Shown: positions 46,414 through 56,271 of the stretch, in pieces
Position numbering within the stretch: position 1 is the first letter of the stretch
Layout of the letters: each line of letters starts with the position of its first letter
Assembly: GCF_003429565.1 (NCBI RefSeq)
Contig: NZ_QUAK01000013.1
Span: 20,046-84,045, forward strand
DNA from: Streptomyces triticagri
GTDB taxonomy: Bacteria > Actinomycetota > Actinomycetes > Streptomycetales > Streptomycetaceae
Direction of reading: 5' to 3'
Length of the DNA: 64,000 bases
Translations under genes and position numbers: made by a program
Notes under the pieces: model-generated
What the model saw: only the letters and a program-made list of their open reading frames with translations
Told to the model about the DNA's origin: nothing
Databases searched by the model: none

Positions 46414-46492
46414 GTACGGCAGGGGTCGGGCCGGGACCGACCTGCGGGGCGGTCCCGAGATCCGGCCCGTGAGTTCACCGCTGGGCTCAACG

Positions 46493-46540
46493 GCGGGGCG
46501 GGCGACGCTTTTTGATGCGTCGTCCGCCCCGCTTTTGTTT
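46493..46540 (+). terminator. Strong intrinsic terminator after hppA
   Basis: A 16-base stem (GCGGGGCGGGCGACGC with GCGTCGTCCGCCCCGC, one G-U) around a TTTTTGAT loop is followed by TTTTGTTT. A smaller stem CGGGACCG/CGGTCCCG (46432-46457) precedes it. Confidence 0.93.
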
Positions 46541-46664
46541 CCGTGATACTGCTCTCCTTGGTGCAAATGGCTTCAATCGTGTTCGAAGCGGACGTACGAC
46601 TCGCGGTTGTCGCCCACTTGGCGTGTATGTTCCGGGGCCGAGAGCCATGGAAGGGACCAATCCG

Positions 46665-47246
46665 GTGAACAAGAAGCTTGCAGCCGCACTGTCCGGCGGT
46701 GCGGTACTGGTACTGGCCCTGTCGGGCTGCAGCGACGACAAGGACGACGAGCTGAACGACTGGGCGAAGTCGCTCTGCGGGCAGATCCAGCCTCAGCTCG
46801 AGAAGAGCGTGAAGGCCCAGCAGACCATCATCTCGACCGCGGCGGACGGCAAGCCGGAGGACGTCAAGAAGGCCGACTCGGAGGCCTTCCAGGCCATTTC
46901 CGACGCGGACAAGGCGATCGCGGCCGCACTGAAGAAGGCGGGACCGCCGCCGGTCGACGACGGCGAGAAGATCCAGAAGGACGCCATCGCCGACCTGACC
47001 GCCGCGTCCAAGGGCTACGCCGACCTCAAGAAGCAGGTCGACAAGCTGGACGCGAAGGACGACTCGGCCAAGGGGCTCGACGCCTTCTCCAAGGGGCTCG
47101 AGAAGGTCGGCAAGGACCTCGGCGAGATCCAGAAGCAGGGTGACGGCGCGCTGAAGACGCTGCTCGAGGGCGAGGTCGGCGACGCCATCTCCCAGCAGTC
47201 CGAGTGCAAGTCGGAGAGCATCTCGCCGAGTCCGTCCAGCGCCTGA
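46665..47246 (+). CDS. Small helical lipoprotein, function unknown
   Basis: A 193-residue protein: MNKKLAAALSGGAVLVLALSGCSDD is a lipoprotein signal with lipobox LSGC (cysteine residue 22). The mature part is a charged, predicted alpha-helical or coiled-coil domain (KSVKAQQTIIS... to DGALKTLLEGEV) with a C-terminal SPSPSS. I do not recognise a functional family. GTG 46665 is chosen because GGAAGGGA is eight bases upstream; ATG 46647 is in frame but would bury the signal. Confidence 0.8.
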   Translation: MNKKLAAALSGGAVLVLALSGCSDDKDDELNDWAKSLCGQIQPQLEKSVKAQQTIISTAADGKPEDVKKADSEAFQAISDADKAIAAALKKAGPPPVDDGEKIQKDAIADLTAASKGYADLKKQVDKLDAKDDSAKGLDAFSKGLEKVGKDLGEIQKQGDGALKTLLEGEVGDAISQQSECKSESISPSPSSA

Positions 47247-47247
47247 C

Positions 47248-47291
47248 CCGGCGGAAGCCCGCTCCCGGTCCGGCGGAAGCCCGCTCCCGGT
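47248..47291. repeat. Two perfect 22-bp tandem repeats
   Basis: The unit starting CCGGCGGAAGCCCGCTCC occurs at 47248-47269 and 47270-47291, followed by CCGG. It begins right after the lipoprotein stop. Confidence 0.75.
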
Positions 47292-47375
47292 CCGGCCGGA
47301 GCGCGGGCGATCCGGCGGGACCCGTTCGGCGTGGGTGCGGCAGCCGGGCCGCACCCCGCGGAGGACAATGGCCGG

Positions 47376-48905
47376 GTGCGTACGACGACTCTGCCAAGGA
47401 CCGACAACTCCCCGACCGCGGCACGGCTGCGGGAGGCCTTCCTCGCCGCCGGCTTCACCGTCGACGGACTCCTCGATCTGCTCGGCGCCCCGGCCTACAC
47501 CGCGCTCGCCCGCAGCGAGACCGTGCCCGCCCTGCGCGCGACCCGCGGCGGCGGCCCGCTGCCCGCCCTGGTGCGGCTCTTCCTGCTCCAGCAGACCGTG
47601 CCCCACGCGCGCGTGGCCGACGTTCTGCCGGTGGACGCCTGCCTGGCGGACGGCTGGCTGACGGTCGCGGGTGAAGGTACGGGGGAGGGCGCCGCGCAGG
47701 AGCTGCGCGCCACCGTGGACGTACGGCCCTACGGCGGCCCGTCCGGCGAGGACTGGTACATCGTCTCCGACCTGGGCTGTGCGGTCGGCGGTGCCGCGGG
47801 CATCGGCAGTCACGACGAGGGCGTGGTGCTCGGCGTCGGCGGCGCCTCCACCACGCTGGCCGGCCTCACGGTCCGTACGCCGCTGGCGAGCGCCCTGGAC
47901 CTCGGCACCGGCTCCGGCATCCAGGCGCTGCACGCCGCCCAGCACGTCACGCGGGTGACGGCCACCGACCTCAACCCCCGTGCCCTGCACATCACCCGGC
48001 TCACCCTCGCCCTGTCGGGAGCGCCGGAGGCCGAGCTCGTGCAGGGCTCCCTCTTCGAACCGCTCGGGGACGCCACGTACGACCTGATCGTGTCCAATCC
48101 GCCGTTCGTCATCTCGCCCGGCGCCCGGCTCACCTACCGGGACGGCGGGATGGCCGGCGACGACCTGTGCCGGACCCTCGTGCAGGAGGCGGGGGAGCGT
48201 CTGAACGAGGGCGGCTACGCGCAGTTCCTCGCCAACTGGCAGCACGTGGCGGGCGAGGAGTGGCAGGACCGCCTTCGCTCCTGGGTGCCCCGCGGCTGCG
48301 ACGCCTGGATCGTGCAGCGCGAGGTCCAGGACGTCACGCAGTACGCCGAGCTCTGGCTGCGCGACGCGGGCGACCACCGCACCGACCCGGACGCGTACGC
48401 CGCCCGCTACGAGGCCTGGCTCGACGAGTTCGAGGCGCTCGACACCCGGGCGGTGGGCTTCGGCTGGATCACCCTGCGCAAGTCCGGTGCCCGGACGCCG
48501 TCGATCGTCGTGGAGGAGTGGCCGCACCCCGTGGAGCAGCCGCTCGGCGACACCGTACGGGCGCACTTCGAGCGGCAGGACTGGCTGCGGGAGCACGACG
48601 ACGCGGCGCTGCTCGAAGGGCACTTCGAGCTGGCCGGCGAGGTCGTGCAGGAGCAGGTCGGACTGCCGGGTTCCGAGGATCCCGAGCATGTGGTCCTCCG
48701 TCAGCACCGCGGGATGCGCCGGGCCACCCAGGTGGACACGGTCGGCGCGGGCTTCGCCGGGGTGTGCGACGGCTCGCTGAGTGCGGGCCGGATCCTGGAC
48801 GCCATCGCGCAGTTGATGGGCGAGGACCCGGTGCTGCTGCGGGAGCGCAGCCCGGAGCAGATCAGGCTGCTCGTCGAGCAGGGCTTCCTGGAGCCCGTCG
48901 GCTGA
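47376..48905 (+). CDS. Class I SAM-dependent methyltransferase with NPPF motif
   Basis: A 509-residue enzyme. The N-terminal 150 residues resemble an accessory domain. SAM-binding motif I is ALDLGTGSGIQALHAA, with ATDLNPRAL as motif II. SNPPFVISPG is the catalytic [N/D]PP[Y/F] motif of amino-methylating enzymes acting on glutamine, adenine or guanine. The C-terminal 150 residues form a winged-helix-like extension. A ribosomal or release-factor target is plausible but not shown. GTG 47376 has GGAGG 11 bases upstream. Confidence 0.85.
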   Translation: MRTTTLPRTDNSPTAARLREAFLAAGFTVDGLLDLLGAPAYTALARSETVPALRATRGGGPLPALVRLFLLQQTVPHARVADVLPVDACLADGWLTVAGEGTGEGAAQELRATVDVRPYGGPSGEDWYIVSDLGCAVGGAAGIGSHDEGVVLGVGGASTTLAGLTVRTPLASALDLGTGSGIQALHAAQHVTRVTATDLNPRALHITRLTLALSGAPEAELVQGSLFEPLGDATYDLIVSNPPFVISPGARLTYRDGGMAGDDLCRTLVQEAGERLNEGGYAQFLANWQHVAGEEWQDRLRSWVPRGCDAWIVQREVQDVTQYAELWLRDAGDHRTDPDAYAARYEAWLDEFEALDTRAVGFGWITLRKSGARTPSIVVEEWPHPVEQPLGDTVRAHFERQDWLREHDDAALLEGHFELAGEVVQEQVGLPGSEDPEHVVLRQHRGMRRATQVDTVGAGFAGVCDGSLSAGRILDAIAQLMGEDPVLLRERSPEQIRLLVEQGFLEPVG

Positions 48906-49077
48906 CCGGGACCGGCCTGCGCGGCGCCGGGTCCGCCGTATCGGGGTTTCCCGTCCGCCGTTCACCCGGGGTTCGGCCCGGCGACGCTCCCTGGTGGCTC
49001 TGACATGTCAGCGTCGCCCTCCTGGATGGCGGTCCTCCTGGACCGCGGGTGGGACGACGGTGGAAGGAAGACGGGGC

Positions 49078-49275
49078 ATGGAGAGCGGACCAGCGATCTT
49101 CGCCGGTGTGGTGTTCGCGCTGTTCGGCGCGGGCCTGCTGACGTGGACGGGCGCGCGGGTCGCGCATCGCGCGCCGGTCGCGCACGGAGTGAATCCCGTG
49201 ACATCGGCCGCACTGACCGCACTCGCCGGGGCCGGGGCGCTGCTCCTCGGGGTGTGGTGCTTCACACGCATCTGA
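49078..49275 (+). CDS. Small two-helix membrane protein
   Basis: 65 residues from ATG 49078 (MESGPAIFAGVVFALFGAGLLTW...) with two hydrophobic helices (about 6-23 and 40-60) joined by a short Arg/His loop. GGAAGGAAG lies upstream. It is conserved by position between the methyltransferase and topA in Streptomyces (recalled). Function unknown. Confidence 0.7.
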   Translation: MESGPAIFAGVVFALFGAGLLTWTGARVAHRAPVAHGVNPVTSAALTALAGAGALLLGVWCFTRI

Positions 49276-49607
49276 GGCGAGGCACTCCGGAATACCCGGA
49301 AGGGCTCGTGGGCAATATGGCGCGCGCGTGGGACGCGCGCGTTGGAAGCACTCCGGATGCACAGGGGAGAAGATCACCGGGAATCTGAGAAGAAGCACTC
49401 CGGAAACGGGCGGGACAGCAGGTCCGTACTCCGGGCGGCAGGAATGGCGGTAGTCGGGTTACCGTTCGAGTGGCCGTTGCGGGCTTTTCCCGTTTGACAC
49501 GGGGGCGGGATGTACCGTCACACTCCGCAGCGTCAGCGTGCTGAACGCAGAGTCAGCGCACCGACTGTCCGCAATCCACTCAGTGTCGACCGGAGAGAAG
49601 AGCCACG
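49276..49607. promoter_or_regulatory. topA upstream region
   Basis: A 332-base gap with no gene. A perfect -35-like TTGACA lies at 49494-49499, without a convincing -10 at the standard distance. Near 49322-49340 the word GCGCGCGTGGGACGCGCGCG could fold as a small hairpin. Known supercoiling control of Streptomyces topA would act here. Confidence 0.4.
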
Positions 49608-52493
49608 TTGTCCCCGACCAGCGAGACCGCACAGGGCGGCCGCCGACTCGTCATCGTCGAGTCGCCTGCCAAGGCGAAGACGATCAAGGGCTATCTGGGC
49701 CCCGGCTATGTCGTCGAGGCGAGCGTCGGGCACATCCGCGACCTGCCGAACGGCGCCGCCGAGGTGCCCGAGAAGTACACCGGCGAGGTGCGCCGCCTCG
49801 GGGTGGACGTCGAGCACGACTTCCAGCCGATCTACGTGGTCAACGCGGACAAGAAGGCCCAGGTCAAAAAGCTCAAGGACCTGCTCAAGGATTCCGACGA
49901 ACTCCTCCTCGCCACCGATGAGGACCGCGAGGGCGAGGCGATCGCCTGGCATCTCCTCGAGGTCCTCAAGCCCAAGGTCCCGGTCAAGCGCATGGTGTTC
50001 CACGAGATCACCAAGGCCGCCATCCAGGGCGCCGTCGCCAATCCGCGCGAGCTCAACAAGCGCATGGTCGACGCCCAGGAGACCCGCCGCATCCTCGACC
50101 GCCTCTACGGCTACGAGGTCTCGCCGGTCCTGTGGAAGAAGGTCATGCCGCGGCTCTCGGCAGGCCGTGTCCAGTCCGTGGCCACCCGGCTCGTCGTCGA
50201 GCGCGAGCGCGAGCGCATCGCCTTCCGCTCCGCCGAGTACTGGGACCTGACCGGCACCTTCGGCACGGGCCGCACCGGCGACTCCTCCGACCCCGCGAAG
50301 CTCGTCGCGCGCCTCACCACCGTCGATGGCAAGCGCATCGCGCAGGGCCGGGACTTCAACTCGGTCGGTGAGCTCAAGCCGGGCAGTGCGAACACCCTGC
50401 ACCTGGACGAGGCCAATGCGCGGGCGCTCGCCGCGGCCCTCGAGGACGCGCAGTTCGCGGTCCGCTCCGTCGAGTCCAAGCCGTACCGCCGCTCTCCGTA
50501 CGCCCCGTTCCGTACGACGACGCTGCAGCAGGAGGCCTCGCGCAAGCTCGGCTTCGGCGCGAAGGCGACCATGCAGGTGGCCCAGAAGCTGTACGAGAAC
50601 GGCTTCATCACCTACATGCGTACGGACTCCACCACCCTGTCGGACACCGCGGTCACCGCGGCCCGCACCCAGGTCACCCAGCTCTACGGCAGCGACTACC
50701 TGCCGGACAAGCCCCGCACGTACGCCGGCAAGGTCAAGAACGCGCAGGAGGCGCACGAGGCGATCCGCCCCTCCGGCGACCGCTTCCGCACCCCGGCCGA
50801 AACCGGTCTGACCGGTGACCAGTTCCGGCTCTACGAGCTGATCTGGAAGCGGACCGTCGCCTCCCAGATGAAGGACGCGACCGGTAACTCGGTCACCGTC
50901 AAGATCGGCGGCACGGCCTCGGACGGCCGGGACGCCGAGTTCAGCGCCTCCGGCAAGACGATCACCTTCCACGGCTTCCTCAAGGCCTACGTGGAGGGCG
51001 CCGACGACCCGAACGCGGAGCTGGACGACCGCGAGCGCCGCCTCCCGCAGGTCGCCGAGGGCGACGGCCTGACCGCCGAGGAGATCGCGGTCGACGGCCA
51101 CGCGACCAAGCCCCCGGCCCGGTACACCGAGGCCAGCCTGGTCAAGGAGCTCGAAGAGCGCGAGATCGGCCGCCCGTCCACGTACGCCTCGATCATCGGG
51201 ACGATCCTGGACCGCGGTTACGTCTTCAAGAAGGGCACCGCCCTGGTGCCGTCCTTCCTGTCCTTCGCCGTGGTCAATCTCCTGGAGAAGCACTTCGGGC
51301 GGCTCGTGGACTACGACTTCACGGCCCGTATGGAGGACGACCTCGACCGCATCGCCCGCGGTGAGGCGCAGGCCGTGCCGTGGCTGAGGCGCTTCTACTT
51401 CGGTGAGGGCGACGTCTCGGGCGCGGCCTCCGACGCGGGGAACGGCGACGGCGACCACCTCGGCGGACTCAAGGAACTCGTCACCGACCTCGGTGCGATC
51501 GACGCGCGCGAGGTCTCCTCGTTCCCCATCAGCGAGGACGTGGTGCTCCGCGTCGGCCGGTACGGCCCGTACGTCGAGCGCGGCGAGAAGGGCGCCGAGA
51601 ACCACCAGCGCGCCGACGTGCCCGACGACCTCGCCCCCGACGAGCTGACCGTCGAGTACGCGGAGGAGCTGCTCGCCAAGCCCAGCGGCGACTTCGCGCT
51701 CGGCACCGACCCGGAGACCGGCCGCGAGATCCTCGCCAAGGACGGCCGGTACGGCCCGTACGTCACCGAGGTGCTCCCCGAGGGCACCCCGAAGACCGGC
51801 AAGAACGCGGTGAAGCCGCGTACCGCCTCGCTGTTCAAGTCGATGTCCCTGGACACCGTCACGCTCGAGGACGCGCTGAAGCTGATGTCGCTGCCGCGCG
51901 TCGTCGGCCAGGACGCCGAGGGCGTCGACATCACCGCGCAGAACGGCAGGTACGGCCCGTACCTGAAGAAGGGCACGGACTCGCGCTCCCTGGAGACCGA
52001 GGAGCAGCTCTTCTCGATCACCGTCGAGGAGGCCCTCGAGATCTACTCCAAGCCCAAGCAGCGCGGCCGGGCCGCCGCCAAGCCGCCGCTCAAGGAGCTC
52101 GGTGAGGACCCGGTCAGCGGCAAGCCCGTCGTGGTGAAGGACGGCCGTTTCGGCCCGTACGTCACCGACGGCGAGACGAATGCGACGCTCCGGGCGGCCG
52201 ACTCCGTCGAGGAGATCACCGCCGAGCGCGGCTTCGAGCTGCTCGCCGAGAAGCGCGCCAAGGGCCCTGCCAAGAAGACCGCGAAGAAGGCGGCCAAGAA
52301 GGCACCCGCCAAGAAGACCGCGGCCAAGAAGACGGCAGCGAAGAAGACCGCCGCCAAGAAGACGACGACGGCAGCGAAGAAGACGGCTGCCAAGAAGACG
52401 ACGGCCAAGAAGACGACGGCCAAGAAGACGACGGCCAAGAAGGCCGCACCGGCGAAGAAGACAACCGCGGCGGCGGCTTCCTCGGACGACTGA
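49608..52493 (+). CDS. topA: DNA topoisomerase I with lysine-rich C-terminal tail
   Basis: Type IA topoisomerase relaxing negative supercoils (961 residues). The TOPRIM domain starts [11 protein letters not shown] (about 15-25). The active tyrosine is about Y336 in FITYMRTDS. The C-terminal half contains repeated actinobacterial TopA modules ([31 protein letters not shown]) instead of zinc fingers. The last about 70 residues are a nearly pure Lys/Ala/Thr tail of KKTAAKK repeats, shown for S. coelicolor TopA to aid processivity. TTG 49608 follows GGAGAGAAG. Confidence 0.97.
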   Translation: MSPTSETAQGGRRLVIVESPAKAKTIKGYLGPGYVVEASVGHIRDLPNGAAEVPEKYTGEVRRLGVDVEHDFQPIYVVNADKKAQVKKLKDLLKDSDELLLATDEDREGEAIAWHLLEVLKPKVPVKRMVFHEITKAAIQGAVANPRELNKRMVDAQETRRILDRLYGYEVSPVLWKKVMPRLSAGRVQSVATRLVVERERERIAFRSAEYWDLTGTFGTGRTGDSSDPAKLVARLTTVDGKRIAQGRDFNSVGELKPGSANTLHLDEANARALAAALEDAQFAVRSVESKPYRRSPYAPFRTTTLQQEASRKLGFGAKATMQVAQKLYENGFITYMRTDSTTLSDTAVTAARTQVTQLYGSDYLPDKPRTYAGKVKNAQEAHEAIRPSGDRFRTPAETGLTGDQFRLYELIWKRTVASQMKDATGNSVTVKIGGTASDGRDAEFSASGKTITFHGFLKAYVEGADDPNAELDDRERRLPQVAEGDGLTAEEIAVDGHATKPPARYTEASLVKELEEREIGRPSTYASIIGTILDRGYVFKKGTALVPSFLSFAVVNLLEKHFGRLVDYDFTARMEDDLDRIARGEAQAVPWLRRFYFGEGDVSGAASDAGNGDGDHLGGLKELVTDLGAIDAREVSSFPISEDVVLRVGRYGPYVERGEKGAENHQRADVPDDLAPDELTVEYAEELLAKPSGDFALGTDPETGREILAKDGRYGPYVTEVLPEGTPKTGKNAVKPRTASLFKSMSLDTVTLEDALKLMSLPRVVGQDAEGVDITAQNGRYGPYLKKGTDSRSLETEEQLFSITVEEALEIYSKPKQRGRAAAKPPLKELGEDPVSGKPVVVKDGRFGPYVTDGETNATLRAADSVEEITAERGFELLAEKRAKGPAKKTAKKAAKKAPAKKTAAKKTAAKKTAAKKTTTAAKKTAAKKTTAKKTTAKKTTAKKAAPAKKTTAAAASSDD

Positions 52494-52591
52494 CGCCGAC
52501 CGGCCGCGTACCGCTGAGCACCGTCCCGGAGCCCCGTCCGTTTGTTCGGACGGGGCTCCGGGGTGTCAGGGGCTGCCGATAGGCTGTCGGG

Positions 52592-55500
52592 ATGACGCGA
52601 GCGGACAAGCAGGCGGTCGGGAACGGCGACCGCGACGATGCCCTGGCGGCCGATTCCCGGGAGCGCGCCGTGCGCGCCCTGCTCCGGACCGCCCCGCTGA
52701 AGCGCCTGTGGAGCGCCCACTTCGTGGGGAGCGTGGGCGATGCGCTCGCACTGCTCGTCCTGGTGGTGCTCGCCTGGCAGGCGGCCCGGGTCGAGGGGGC
52801 CTTCGGCGGCGGATATCGCGGCGAGGCCTTCGCCGTCGCGGCTGTCTTCGGCGTCCGGATCCTCGCCACGCTGCTCTTCGGCGCGGTGCTGCTCGGACCG
52901 CTCACCGCCCTGACCTCGCCCGGCGGCCCGCTCGACCGGCGCTGGACCATGATCGTGTCCGACGGACTGCGGGCGCTGCTCCTGATCGTCGCGCCGCTGT
53001 GGATCGACTGGACACCGGACAGTGCGCTCGCCGTACTGCTCGTCACCGGGTTCGTCATCGGTGTCACCGAGCGGTTCTGGACCGTGGCGCGGGAGAGCGC
53101 GGCGCCCGCGCTGCTGCCCGCGCCGCCGATAGAGGGCGCCGCGGTGCGCCCGCTGCCCGACCATCTGGACGCGCTGCGCCGGCTCACGCTGCGGACGACG
53201 TTCGTCTCGCTGCCCGTCGCCGCCCTCGCGCTCATCGGCGTCACGCTCATCGGCAATCTGATCGGTACCGGCCTCGTCTGGTTCGAGCAGCATCAGGCCG
53301 CCCTCGCCTCGTACGTCGCTGCCGGGCTCTTCGCCGCCTCGCTGTCCGTCGTCTACTTCATCGAACTGCCCGACTCGGAGACACCGCGCGCGCGGTCCCC
53401 GCTCGAGGGCCTGCGCCGGCCGAAGACCGGATCGGGCGTCGACAAGGGACGCACCAGCGCCGTCCCGCTGATCGTCCTCGCCTGCGCCTCGGTCGCCGGC
53501 GCGATCGCGGCCTCGGTCGCCGTCGCCGTACTGCACACCGAGGACCTGCACGGCGGGCCGGTGCTCTTCGGGCTCCTCGTCCTGGGCCTGACCGGCGGCT
53601 CCGCGCTCGGGATCCGGGTCGCGCCCTCGGTGCTGCCGGCGCTGTCCCGGCGCCGGCTGCTCGCGCTGGCGACCGCGGTCACCGGTGTCGCGCTGCTCGC
53701 CGCCGGCCTGGTGCCCGATCCGACGACCGTGCTCCTGATCGTGACCCTGGCCGGCCTCTCCGCCGGCGTCGCGGCGAACACGGGGCATGCACTCCTGGAC
53801 CTCGAGGTGGAGGACTTCCGCCAGGCCAGGACCACCGAGCACCTGCAGGCCGTCGTCCGGCTGAGCATCGCGGTCGCCGCGCTCGCCGGACCGCTGCTCA
53901 CGGCGGTGATCGGGCCGCACCGCCTGGTCACCGGCAAGTTCGTCTTCGCGCACGGCGGTGCCGCCTTCACGCTGATGCTGGCCGGCGCGCTGCTGCTGCC
54001 GGTCGCCGCGCTGGTGCTCGCCCGTACCGACGACCGCTCCGGTGTCCCGCTGCGGCGCGACCTCGGGGAGGCGCTGCGCGGCGGCGACCCGGTGCAGGCG
54101 CCCGCCGCCACCGGCTTCTTCATCGCCCTCGAGGGCGGGGACGGCGCCGGCAAGTCCACTCAGGCCGAAGCGCTCGCCGAGTGGATCAGGGCCAAGGGAC
54201 ACGAGGTGGTCCTCACCCGCGAGCCGGGTGCGACCCCGGTCGGCAAGCGGCTCCGCTCGATCCTGCTCGACGTCTCGTCCGCCGGTCTCTCGCACCGCGC
54301 GGAGGCCCTGCTGTACGCGGCGGACCGCGCCGAGCACGTGGACACCGTCGTACGGCCCGCCCTGGAGCGCGGCGCGGTGGTGATCACCGACCGGTACATC
54401 GACTCGTCCGTCGCCTACCAGGGCGCCGGCCGCGACCTGTCGCCGACCGAGGTGGCGCGGATCTCCCGCTGGGCCACGGACGGCCTTGTCCCGCATCTGA
54501 CGGTGCTGCTTGACGTCTCGCCGGAGGCCGCCCGGGAGCGTTTCACGGAGGCGCCGGACCGGCTCGAGTCGGAGCCGGCCGAGTTCCACGCGCGCGTACG
54601 GTCCGGTTTCCTGACCCTCGCCGCGGCCGACCCGGGCCGCTATCTGGTGGTCGACGCGGCACAGGACCCCGAGGCGGTCACCACGGTCGTACGCCACCGG
54701 CTCGACCGCATGCTGCCGCTCTCCGAGGCCGAACTGCACGCCCAGGAGGAGGCCCGCAAGGCAGCCGAGGAAGAGGCCCGGCGGAAGGCCGAGGAGGAAG
54801 CCGCGCGCAAGGCCGAGGAGGAGCGGATCGAGCGCGAGCGCCAGGAGCAGCTCGCCCGGCTCCGCGCCGAGGAGGAGGAGCGCAAGCGGCGCGAGCTGGA
54901 GGAGGCCCGCCGTGTCGAGGCCGAGCGCCGCGCGGAGGAGGCACGGCAGCAGGCCGAGGAGGCTCGCCGGCTCGCCGAGGAGGAGCGCAGGCGGCGCGAG
55001 GCCGAGGAGCAGGTGCGGGCCGCCGAGGAGGAGCGGCGGCGTCGGCAGGCCGAGGAGGAGGAGCGGCTGCGGGCCGAGGCCGAGGAACGGCGCCGGGAGA
55101 AGCAGCGCAAGGCCGAGGAGTCCCTGCTGCGCGCGGAGGAGGCACGGCGGGCGGCGGAGGCTGCGGCGGCGGCCGGGGCCGCACCCGTGGTCGGTGGCGG
55201 CGGGCCGGCGAGCCCGGCCGTCGACAACGAGACGACGGTGCCCACGCCCGTCGTGGGCGATGACGGCACGGCGTCGGCACCGGTGGCGGACAGCGAGACG
55301 ACGGTGCCGACGCCGGTCTTCGTACCGCCGTCCGACGCCGCGCGGGGCGGCGCGGCCGCCGACGAGACCACGGTGCTGCCGTCGGTCCCCGACGGGCCTG
55401 CCGCCGACGAGACGGGCGCCCTGCCTCCGGTGTCCGCAGGGCCCGCCGACGAGACCACGGTGCTGCCTTCGGTGCCGGACGGCTCCGCCGGTGACGAGAC

Positions 55501-55834
55501 TGCTGTGCTGCCGCAGCCGCCCGCGCCGGAGGACGGTCCCGGCGAGCGGGGCGGAGCGGGGACGGACCGTGTGCCGCCCGGCTACTTCCGGGACGAGCGT
55601 CCGGCGCAGGGCGACCGCGCCCAGCAGCCCCAGCAGTCCCGGCAGACCCAGCAGCCCTCGGGGAGCGACCGTACCCGCGAGCTCCCGCAGGTCGATCCGT
55701 CCGCCGAGGCGCCGCGGCGCCGTCCGCGGTCGGACTGGGCGGAGGAGACCCCGCTCGACGACCTGCCCACCCTCGCCGACGAACTCCTCGGCCCGCACGA
55801 CGAGGACGACGGCGGCGGCCGGGGCCGGGGCTGA
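52592..55834 (+). CDS. tmk: MFS-like membrane protein fused to thymidylate kinase and a coiled-coil tail
   Basis: A 1080-residue composite. Residues about 35-490 form an MFS-type membrane domain with about ten to twelve helices. Residues about 508-715 are a thymidylate kinase, making dTDP from dTMP, with Walker A ALEGGDGAGKST, DR-Y motif ITDRYIDSS and a LID-like segment. Residues about 717-860 are an uninterrupted Glu/Ala/Arg/Lys coiled coil (EEARKAAEEEARRKAEE type). Residues 861-1080 are Pro/Ala/Thr-rich with repeated DETTVLPSVPDG units. The MFS-Tmk fusion is known in streptomycetes. The tail length is lineage-variable and may be disordered. Confidence 0.93.
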   Translation: MTRADKQAVGNGDRDDALAADSRERAVRALLRTAPLKRLWSAHFVGSVGDALALLVLVVLAWQAARVEGAFGGGYRGEAFAVAAVFGVRILATLLFGAVLLGPLTALTSPGGPLDRRWTMIVSDGLRALLLIVAPLWIDWTPDSALAVLLVTGFVIGVTERFWTVARESAAPALLPAPPIEGAAVRPLPDHLDALRRLTLRTTFVSLPVAALALIGVTLIGNLIGTGLVWFEQHQAALASYVAAGLFAASLSVVYFIELPDSETPRARSPLEGLRRPKTGSGVDKGRTSAVPLIVLACASVAGAIAASVAVAVLHTEDLHGGPVLFGLLVLGLTGGSALGIRVAPSVLPALSRRRLLALATAVTGVALLAAGLVPDPTTVLLIVTLAGLSAGVAANTGHALLDLEVEDFRQARTTEHLQAVVRLSIAVAALAGPLLTAVIGPHRLVTGKFVFAHGGAAFTLMLAGALLLPVAALVLARTDDRSGVPLRRDLGEALRGGDPVQAPAATGFFIALEGGDGAGKSTQAEALAEWIRAKGHEVVLTREPGATPVGKRLRSILLDVSSAGLSHRAEALLYAADRAEHVDTVVRPALERGAVVITDRYIDSSVAYQGAGRDLSPTEVARISRWATDGLVPHLTVLLDVSPEAARERFTEAPDRLESEPAEFHARVRSGFLTLAAADPGRYLVVDAAQDPEAVTTVVRHRLDRMLPLSEAELHAQEEARKAAEEEARRKAEEEAARKAEEERIERERQEQLARLRAEEEERKRRELEEARRVEAERRAEEARQQAEEARRLAEEERRRREAEEQVRAAEEERRRRQAEEEERLRAEAEERRREKQRKAEESLLRAEEARRAAEAAAAAGAAPVVGGGGPASPAVDNETTVPTPVVGDDGTASAPVADSETTVPTPVFVPPSDAARGGAAADETTVLPSVPDGPAADETGALPPVSAGPADETTVLPSVPDGSAGDETAVLPQPPAPEDGPGERGGAGTDRVPPGYFRDERPAQGDRAQQPQQSRQTQQPSGSDRTRELPQVDPSAEAPRRRPRSDWAEETPLDDLPTLADELLGPHDEDDGGGRGRG

Positions 55835-56100
55835 CCCCACCCACCGTCCGTACAGGCCTCCGACGGGCGGCGGGGCGGGGCGCCGGTCCGACCCGGACAA
55901 CCGTGCCTGGTGTGGGTCCGTAGGGATGCTGTCGCCGACTGCCCCGTCGGGGTGCTGCCGTGGGACGCGGCCGCGGTGACTGCGCGTATGACCCGGCAGG
56001 CGGCGTGCTGTCGAGGTGGCGCGGCCCCGGGTGCGAGGCCGCCTCGGTGCGTACCGCGTCCATCGGCAGTCCGGCGATGTCCGACCCGTGCTCCACAATG

Positions 56101-56150
56101 GACCGGCACGCACGGACCGGGCACGGACCGGCACGCACGGACCGGCACGT
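56101..56150. repeat. Two 25-bp direct repeats of GACCGGCACG words
   Basis: 56101-56125 and 56126-56150 start GACCGGCACGCACGGACCGG and differ only near their ends. Confidence 0.7.
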
Positions 56151-56197
56151 GTGATGCGGCGCCATGCATCACCGGTACTGACAGCGTGGTGCGGTGA

Positions 56198-56240
56198 CCG
56201 AGGTGCGAGGCCGCGGCGACGCCGAGGTACGAGGCCGCGG
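56198..56240. repeat. Two 19-bp direct repeats just upstream of holB
   Basis: CCGAGGTGCGAGGCCGCGG (56198-56216) and CCGAGGTACGAGGCCGCGG (56222-56240) differ at one base. Confidence 0.7.
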
Positions 56241-56271
56241 TACGAGACGGGAAGCAGAAGGGCGGTGCCCC

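Larger units (their letters stand above)
55835..56271. other. Gap between tmk and holB, with two repeat clusters
   Basis: The gap is 437 bases. No gene is supported, although several frames are open because of the GC content. A 25-bp direct repeat (56101-56150) and a 19-bp direct repeat (56198-56216, 56222-56240) occupy the second half. Confidence 0.45.

Noticed and set aside
43975..46566. An 863-codon minus-strand open frame
   Set aside because: It is the shadow of hppA, whose catalytic motifs and promoter are clear.
52043..56134. A 1363-codon minus-strand open frame
   Set aside because: It lies opposite the topA end and the whole tmk fusion, and consists of low-complexity Arg/Gly/Leu sequence.
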